From Ceriagrion tenellum (taxonomy: Eukaryota > Arthropoda > Insecta > Odonata > Coenagrionidae): a stretch of DNA of 64,000 nucleotides. Location of the stretch: contig OY720636.1 of NCBI GenBank assembly GCA_963169105.1, positions 141,165,747 through 141,229,746 of the forward strand. Reading direction: 5' to 3'. Positions 58,151-64,000 of this stretch are shown piece by piece. Positions within the stretch are counted from its first letter, which is position 1. Every line of letters starts with the position of its first letter. The notes under the pieces are model-generated. The model made no database searches, was not told the DNA's origin, and saw only the letters and a list, made by a program, of their open reading frames with translations. Position numbers and translations under genes: made by a program.

Positions 58151-60456
58151 GGGACCACTTTCCAGCCTCAAAAACCATCTGTCGACGCCTTCTCACGGTG
58201 ATGAACATGTTTTGCCATTAGAGCGGCGTTTCCTATGTGAAATTGCGACGCAATTTCTTAAGTTCAGTCATTCAGCTCATTTTTGGCTTTTGAATAATGA
58301 GTGGAATTATAAGGTGGTTGGAACGGTTTTCGTACATGGTCAGATTTGCGAATAACATTGTATGCTTGTGATATCTGTAGACATTCATTCCAAACTTTTT
58401 AACTTTACATATACGCATTCATTCCGAACTTTTTTTGCAATCCAATTATATTTTATCATGTACCCTAATGAAACATGGCATATATTTCGTTTTAATTAGA
58501 ATACAAGGTTAATGATTTATTCCTGTTCGGAAAAAAAATATTTGTATTATCATTATCCTAATCGCTTGAAAATGTAAAAGTGTTACTTACAATATGGGAT
58601 ACATTACAATACTTAAAAGCCGAGTCCAATGTCGAAGAACTCATATTTCAATATTTTTACGTGTCAAATTCAAATACCGTGCCGAAAACTCTTTCCATTG
58701 CGTGCTTTGATTTAGGGAAAATTTTTGTATTTAATTCTTTTATAATTTATATCCTGCCTACATGGTATCTTATATCGCATAAATAGATGTACAGAAGTGA
58801 AAGGATTTATATTAAAGAATGAATATAATTTTTCGACTCAATAAAAAACTATTAAAATGTGCGCGCGATGACCCTCAATTACCAGTCTTGCCACCTCAAC
58901 TTTGCATCCCTTGGTGCCTATCGTTACTCGAGTCCGCCAATACCAACGCAGGGTTTCTTTTCCACATCTCCTCCCGATCCCCAAATGAACCTTTTGCTGT
59001 CGCAAAACCACCTATCCTCCATGGTGCAGATTACTTTGGTTGTGTTTCGCCTCCCGTACAACCGACCGATCATCCATATTCTATCGCGTTACCTGTGCAC
59101 TATTGCCTCTGCAATCTTCCCCCTTTTGTTTCGTTACCCCTGCACTGAAAACACCGAACAAAAACAGTTTTCCAGGAATTCTCAGGTTTTCCACTCTAAA
59201 CTGGTCGAAGTTTTGATGCCCGACTCGTGCATCGTCCTCAGGGCTATTGAGTAAATTTCGCTCTTGGGAAAGCAAATCTCTCTTTCACTCTCCAGCCCTT
59301 GAAAATGATGTGGGCATATGATGAGAATAATAGAACACATGTCTCTAAAACTGTGTTTAAATTGGATGTTAGAGAAAAGTAGGAAGAGAGGCCTTCAGGG
59401 AGACATCGAGAACTAGATGGAAAGAGGATGAAGACGATTAGAGGCAGAGGTAACAAGCACGGAGGAGGAAGGGATGCGACAAACGATCGCTACTGCAAAA
59501 CAATATCGCTGGTGATAGTATAATCACAAAAATGAAAGATGATTTTCACATAGAGTTCATTTTGCCCGCCTAAATTTCGTCAACTTGTGCCATTTTCAAG
59601 GTAAAGAGGTTCTTTTAAGCGAGCTTTATATGTTTCAGGCAGGAATGGAGGGGGGACAGGGTGTGGGGGGGTGGGAAAGATGTGTGGGGGGCGGAATGAA
59701 ATTTCGCAATAGGAGTGGGAGAGGGGGGGGGGTTGTTTTCACGGGGGTTAACTGTACAGATTTAGAGATGTGTCACACGATAGATGTGTCAAGGCTTTGG
59801 TTTCGTGATATAGTATCGGGAAGGAGTTGCAGGGGCACAAATAGTCATTTACAATGGAAACCCTAATATTTTTACTTGCCAGTGAAGTTTGGAAATGCTC
59901 TGAGAGATAAAATTTTCTTCCATTGCGTTGTGTTTGCAGACCTTAAGTATTAAAATCACTCTGATATTTATAAACAATCATCAATCAATATTTAGGAAAA
60001 TTCGACTTACTCACTTTACATTTTCATTCGCACGAATGCTGATTGCACTCCCAGTTTGGCCCAAGCAGACGATATCGCACGTACTTGTCACAGCAAACTT
60101 TAAAGTCACCGCTCTGCTCCTAACTTGTATTTGTGTTTCGAGGTTAAAAAAACAAGTCGCCTACCGTTGCGCGGTTGTAAAAGGAGATATTTATAACATA
60201 TAGAGAAATGTCCCTGCTGCTCGATTGGACAGAGGGCCAACAAATGGGATCTTAAGTCAGGGTTTTGCTGTCCTATCTAATTTTGAGGATATGGTTGTAT
60301 TGTGTTCTAGGATGCGCTGCTTCAACTTCCTCATGGCGACAGACTGAAGTTGTAGGAATCTAGATCGGTGAAATAGAATTTGATTGGGAAGCTATCCTTA
60401 TTCTTTGCGATAATGAATTGTTAATTTCCTCAAGTTGTCTCCTGATACTTTCAACT
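58151..60456. other. No gene recognised; G-rich stretch at 59640-59745
   Basis: Open frames at 58819-59254 (plus) have no domain. At 59645-59735 the plus strand holds at least eight runs of three or more G, including a run of nine, a possible quadruplex-forming stretch. Otherwise AT-rich. Confidence 0.4.
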
Positions 60457-60501
60457 TAAATATCTCTAAATTAATTGAACCAATTAATTTAGAGATATTT
60501 A
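60457..60501. repeat. Hairpin with 21-bp arms and 3-base loop
   Basis: TAAATATCTCTAAATTAATT plus G, the loop AAC, then C plus AATTAATTTAGAGATATTTA; arms 60457-60477 and 60481-60501 match perfectly. Confidence 0.92.
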
Positions 60502-62149
60502 CGTTTAAGGAATTACCATCTCTGGCAAACGACATATCCTGCAAATAATAATGAGTTCATGAAGCAAATATAGTCGATTGCAGTGCCGATATGATCAACG
60601 CGTGACGACTAAACTCAGAGGAAATAGCGTAGCCTATAAAGTGGGTCCAAGCACTTGAATCCATGTGGTCGCAAAGTTCGTAACCCAAACTGTAGCGGAA
60701 GCCATGCTGAATTATAACGTCCGGTGAGGATGGCGAGTAAGCATTTTCTCTTATTTGCCCGGACCAGTCCTTCCGTGGACGTGAAGCTGGTCTAAAAGCT
60801 GAAACTGTGAAGTAGCTGTTGATGAATTTGGAGGAAATGAAGTTAAACTAGAGCGCCAAAACGTGATTTGAAACACAGTCTAGATTTCTAATCCAAAGGG
60901 AGGGAACTATTGTGTAGTTGGAGGAAGACATTGAGAGCCAACATCCATGCCCCCGATCCGTGGGTTATCGTCCGTTGTATGTAGTTGCCTCGCGGCTCGG
61001 AGTTTGCCGATTCAGAGGGCACCCGATGGAGAGAAGACGTGGAGGATTTCAAAACAACGCCCTCCCTCCACTGATGACGACGATGTGTTACCAGGGAGAT
61101 GGCGCGTGAAACATATGGAAGCAGTCCTCCGCAGTCGATGAGGGCAGAGGTCATCCGCCGTTGCAAATCATGGCTAAACCTCGTGGACATGACATTGACT
61201 ATTTACGCACTCGCCATTTTAACTGCGATTTACGATCGATCGAATTTCACGCCATTCCTTTTTTCTTTGATTCCGAAATTTCCCCGTCATCATCATTGGA
61301 ATTTTCATTTCATTGCTCTTCCTATCCTGCTGTTATAACAACGCTGGACCACGAGGCGGGACCCACCGCGATTGAGTAAACGCAACACACTTATTTCCAT
61401 TGTTGAGTGTTTTCATTCGGCGGCTCTGGTCTCTGGGTCACTTAGTCCATATTTTCTTGAGTAATTCACCTTTGAAGTGCTTTTTATAAACTGAGGTAAA
61501 AATAAAAGAGAGTTCCCACGCTGGTTTTAATGTAATTCAACCTTGACAGTGGAGACTTAAACAAGGACTCTTTTGAAGATTGCTTCCATTACGGTGGAAA
61601 AACGTCAATTTGAACGAGAAAGCATATTTAAGGTTTCAATGTGAACTGTTTGTACGGAACAAAAAGTTCCGGGAAATTCAATAGAAGTAAAATATAGGAA
61701 TCTTACCTCTGTTTTTCAAAGTAAACAGTGGATTACTGCCGTAACTGATATCACAATAAGATACCTAGTTCCATGCAAATGGCGCTGCAGTCGGCTTCCA
61801 TATTTGGGCAAATGTGGTCATAAAAATATATTCATAGAATGATCTGCGTATTTTGTGCCTAAATTTTTATTTTCAATGAGTGACCCATTTCATGATATGG
61901 TTGCAGATTTTTTTACGCAAATAAATAAAAATATGTAGCTTATAACTTGACTCTCTTGATTCGCATCGTCAAGCCATAGCCACCTTTAATAAATTATTCT
62001 TTCATTGATGACAAGCCTAAGCTATCTGAAGATAAAATTAAGGTTTATTATATTCGCTAACTAGTCGACGAATATGTTTTTAATGGACACTTCTATTTGT
62101 TAGTGCCATTTCTTTTAAATTAATGAATGAAAAACACCAACAGTTGCGG
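60502..62149. other. No gene recognised
   Basis: GC-richer at 60930-61200, with open frames on both strands (60888-61190 minus, 60918-61141 plus) that lack domains. The rest is AT-rich. Confidence 0.4.
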
Positions 62150-62345
62150 TTGAAGTTCTGTTCCAAGTTTCCGCGGCGAGCAGGTATTCTTTCCATTTTT
62201 CGGTATTCGACCGCGTCGTTGTTTTTCCGACAACGTTTCTCCTCCTATCCTGGAGGCGTCATCAGATCGAAGATGCAGCGCTTCTCTCTGGTAGGGTATA
62301 TTTAGTAGAATCAGTCGCTTCTGATTGGCTGCCATTTTCACGGCC
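62150..62345 (-). repeat. Penelope-like terminal block (pseudo-LTR), downstream copy
   Basis: The minus strand carries a CCAAT box (62324-62328), a decayed TATA-like TAAATATA, AGAGAAGCGCTGCATCTTCG, then CTGATGACGCCTCCAGGATA and GGAGGAGAAACGTTGTC, ending near CGAATACCGAAAAATGGAAA. It is roughly 88% identical by eye to 63605-63775 on the opposite strand. It lies directly after the end of the element's ORF. Confidence 0.75.
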
Positions 62346-62399
62346 AAAACCAATTTTTGGCGCCATTTTTCATTTTTCTCTCTCCGGTTTGTGCTAGCA

Positions 62400-62495
62400 C
62401 TCTCTTCCACGTATTCGTCAGGTGGTTTGCCATCTTCCCTGTCCATGTTGTTTGGCCATTTTTGTAATTTCGATCGCTTCCCTGATTAAGGTAGT
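62400..62495 (-). pseudogene. Penelope-like ORF, extreme C-terminus
   Basis: LIREAIEITK at about 62490-62460, and MDREDGKPPDEY in the next frame from 62446, correspond to the '.REAIEI.KH..N.NREDG..L...W' end of Penelope-like proteins, downstream of the GIY-YIG domain. It is split from the main part by an AT-rich insertion (about 62496-63035) and frameshifted. Confidence 0.6.
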
Positions 62496-63030
62496 CCGAG
62501 CGAGATAGTTCCCTAGTCATAATAGAGACCATATTCGAATTATACGTTTAATTTCACCAGCTGTAGTACACATAAATTAAATATTGCATCATTGATGATG
62601 CTATAATATAGTTTTATATGAAAGAAATTGTAATTAAATATCTAAGTAAATCTTGAACTTGACTCATTTTTTTCGCGGGGTGCGTTTGAAACTCCTTCAA
62701 AACGGAAAGTTTTTTGTGATACCTAAGAACCCACTGCTGCGACAATGTAATTAATTTTCAAATATATTTGAGAAAACGTACATACATACTACACGCTGTT
62801 AATTTTTCACGACATTTTAGTGTTAGAAATGCCTCATTTTGTAAATTATGTCTCTCTGGAGTGCGTACACGTACCATTTCCCATGTAAAAGGGCTGGTAT
62901 TTTTTTGAAGATATCTCCGGAAGTAATGAGGTAAGGGGTAGAATTTTTGGTGTCATTGGATAGGTGAGATGTTTTTCTTTAAAATGAGACTAAATTCTTT
63001 GATCTCTAAGTAAATGATATTCCGCTCAAA

Positions 63031-63534
63031 CTACCTAAAACGTGAGAAGTATCGATTTTCCCCGCTCAGGACTTCGGTTTCTTCGAAGCAGATCGTGTGG
63101 CCAGGTCCAGACCATGCATGCTCGGCGACAGCTGAGAGGTGGAACTGCTTCTTTTCTGTCGTCTTTTGGTGTTCCTTCACTCTGCAGGCAATCCCAGTCT
63201 GGTCCACGGAGGATTTCCCACAAGTGCAGTTTATCTCGTAAACTTCCTCCTTCATGGTACTGAGAATCCGCTCTTTTGGATTGGGCATGATGCCAGCGAT
63301 TTTATTGGTGGTGGAGAACCTGGTTTAGACGTGTTTTCTCAAAATTCTGCTAATATTTTCCGATGTCCCTGCGATGTAGGGGATGGAGGTGTAGGGTGAG
63401 GGTCTCCCCTCTAGGTTGGTTTCAATTTTCCTCCTGTTATCTAACCTGACGGCCCTTCTCAGGACCATCGTTTTGGAGTAGCCATTCTTCTCTAGGGCCT
63501 CAGTCAGTTTTATTTTCTCAGCCGGGAGTGGTTT
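63031..63534 (-). pseudogene. Penelope-like retroelement: post-RT segment and GIY-YIG nuclease domain
   Basis: The minus strand reads LPAEKIKLTEALEKNGYSK, SIPYIAGTSENISRILRKH, a TAA at 63325-63327, then NKIAGIMPNPKERIL (the region between RT and nuclease). It continues with VYEINCTCGKSSVDQTGIAC and RVKEHQK, then SAVAEH, H-TICFEE and EVLSGENRYFSR. The order '.YEI.C.CGK.Y.GQTGR....R+KEH' is the GIY-YIG domain of Penelope-like elements; here the second signature (YIG) reads SVD, so it is damaged. The RT palm is absent: the element is truncated at 63535, exactly at a 14-bp inverted repeat. Confidence 0.85.
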
Positions 63535-63593
63535 GCTGTCGGCAATGCAGCAAGAGGGCCTTGCTATATATGGCCTACAGCATTGCCGACAGC
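63535..63593. repeat. Inverted-repeat junction (14-bp arms)
   Basis: GCTGTCGGCAATGC (63535-63548) and GCATTGCCGACAGC (63580-63593) flank 31 bases. The left arm is the point where Penelope homology begins. The terminal block of opposite orientation begins soon after the right arm, so this marks a fold-back junction. Confidence 0.9.
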
Positions 63594-63604
63594 CGTCATA
63601 AGTG

Positions 63605-63775
63605 ATTTTGGCCCTGAAAATTGCAGCCAATCAGAAGCGACTGACTCTACTATATAAACCCGACCAGAGGGAAGCGCTGCATCTTCGACCTGAGGTCGCC
63701 TCCAGGATAGGAGGAGAAACGTTGTCTGAAAAACAACGACGTGGCCGAATCCCGAAAAATGGAAAGAACATTTTC
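63605..63775 (+). promoter_or_regulatory. Penelope-like terminal block, inverted upstream copy, with CCAAT and TATA boxes
   Basis: CCAAT at 63627-63631 and TATATAAA at 63651-63658 are spaced like a core promoter. They are followed by AGGGAAGCGCTGCATCTTCG, CTGAGGTCGCCTCCAGGATA and GGAGGAGAAACGTTGTC. The CTGATGA box of the downstream copy is CTGAGGT here. Orientation is opposite to the element's ORF, a configuration known for Penelope-like insertions. The open frame 63602-63820 crosses it and is probably incidental. Confidence 0.65.
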
Positions 63776-64000
63776 GGTTGTTTATCAATTAGTACATCAA
63801 GAAAAAGGTCATACGTGTAATTTGCATTGCCGTTGAATTCACTTGAAAAATATGAGTCTTATAAACAGTGGAATGTCGTTTGTATTTGACAGAAAAAAAT
63901 CCGCCAAAAGTTCTCGTTGATTATTCACAGAATTCTTTGCACCGATTCAATATTAGAGTTTTCATCCGATGATGTTTCTCATGGTGAAACAAATACAGTA
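63776..64000. other. No gene recognised
   Basis: AT-rich right edge of the window. Confidence 0.4.

Noticed and set aside
58859..59254. 131-codon open frame, plus strand
   Set aside because: Overlaps another open frame (58819-59148) in a second phase; neither shows a domain or splice context.
60888..61190. 100-codon open frame, minus strand, with plus-strand counterparts
   Set aside because: All frames are open because of local GC content; no domain on either strand.
63602..63820. 72-codon open frame in the Penelope terminal block
   Set aside because: A similar frame appears in the other block on the other strand (62120-62446), but it spans TATA and hammerhead-like boxes and is not a known Penelope protein segment.
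1..64000. CRISPR array, rRNA genes, prophage or operon
   Set aside because: No regularly spaced repeats, no rRNA-like stretches and no clustered bacterial-type genes; the gene structure is intron-rich eukaryotic.

Overview
The window looks like an AT-rich nuclear chromosome segment of an arthropod, most likely an insect. Host coding sequence is sparse and split into short exons with GT/AG borders and multi-kilobase introns. The rest is dominated by decayed transposable elements: several LINE lineages, a Penelope-like element, a mariner, a hAT-type MITE and tRNA-derived SINEs. There is no operon structure, phage, CRISPR array or rRNA gene. The order of insect cannot be fixed from the sequence alone.

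Host genes. (1) On the minus strand, 11332 down to 948 and off the left edge, lies the 5' half of an SLC3-type heavy chain of a heteromeric amino-acid transporter (rBAT/4F2hc-like). It shows an acidic cytosolic N-terminus, one membrane segment and the start of the alpha-amylase-like ectodomain. Splice phases show that at least one small exon between 10780 and 4447 was not found. (2) On the plus strand, a GC-rich block at about 36750-37322 ends in a start codon and 17 coding bases before a donor, which looks like the first exon of an unidentified gene. (3) A 98-base exon candidate lies at 51047-51144 (+). (4) At 57018-57051 (+) is the first coding exon of a mitochondrial carrier of the SLC25A29 type, whose other exons lie beyond the window.

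Mobile DNA, left to right. A LINE relic (2030-3600) lies antisense in the SLC3 intron. A 1.5-kb element with inverted ends and GTTGCC-rich subtermini (8924-10400) encloses a cluster of AAGCTTGA palindromes. LINE pre-RT debris is at 14830-15260. An I-clade LINE with endonuclease, RT and RNase H (17356-19770, minus) is inserted in another LINE (16996-20009, minus), with a near-perfect 10-bp target duplication. Further LINE relics lie at 20997-21935, 22645-22760, 30870-31225, 44370-45300 and 46536-46920. A mariner (31975-32936) has intact TA duplications but has lost its third catalytic Asp. A tRNA-derived SINE family forms inverted pairs at 43.3-43.9 kb, and a 148-bp hAT MITE with a perfect 8-bp duplication sits in the 44-45 kb LINE. 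A SINE at 49.65-50.01 kb carries a 3' segment shared with the I-clade LINE. At the right end, a Penelope-like GIY-YIG retroelement (62150-63775) is bracketed by inverted promoter-bearing terminal blocks with hammerhead-like boxes.

Structures not explained by coding sequence include a 151-bp near-perfect hairpin (49383-49533), a 32-bp perfect palindrome (25946-25977), a 43-bp hairpin (60457-60501), a 214-bp tandem duplication (50445-50865) and a 258-bp direct repeat (29186 and 30337). Two stretches with coding character (23383-23745 and 28440-29115) match nothing I recognise.
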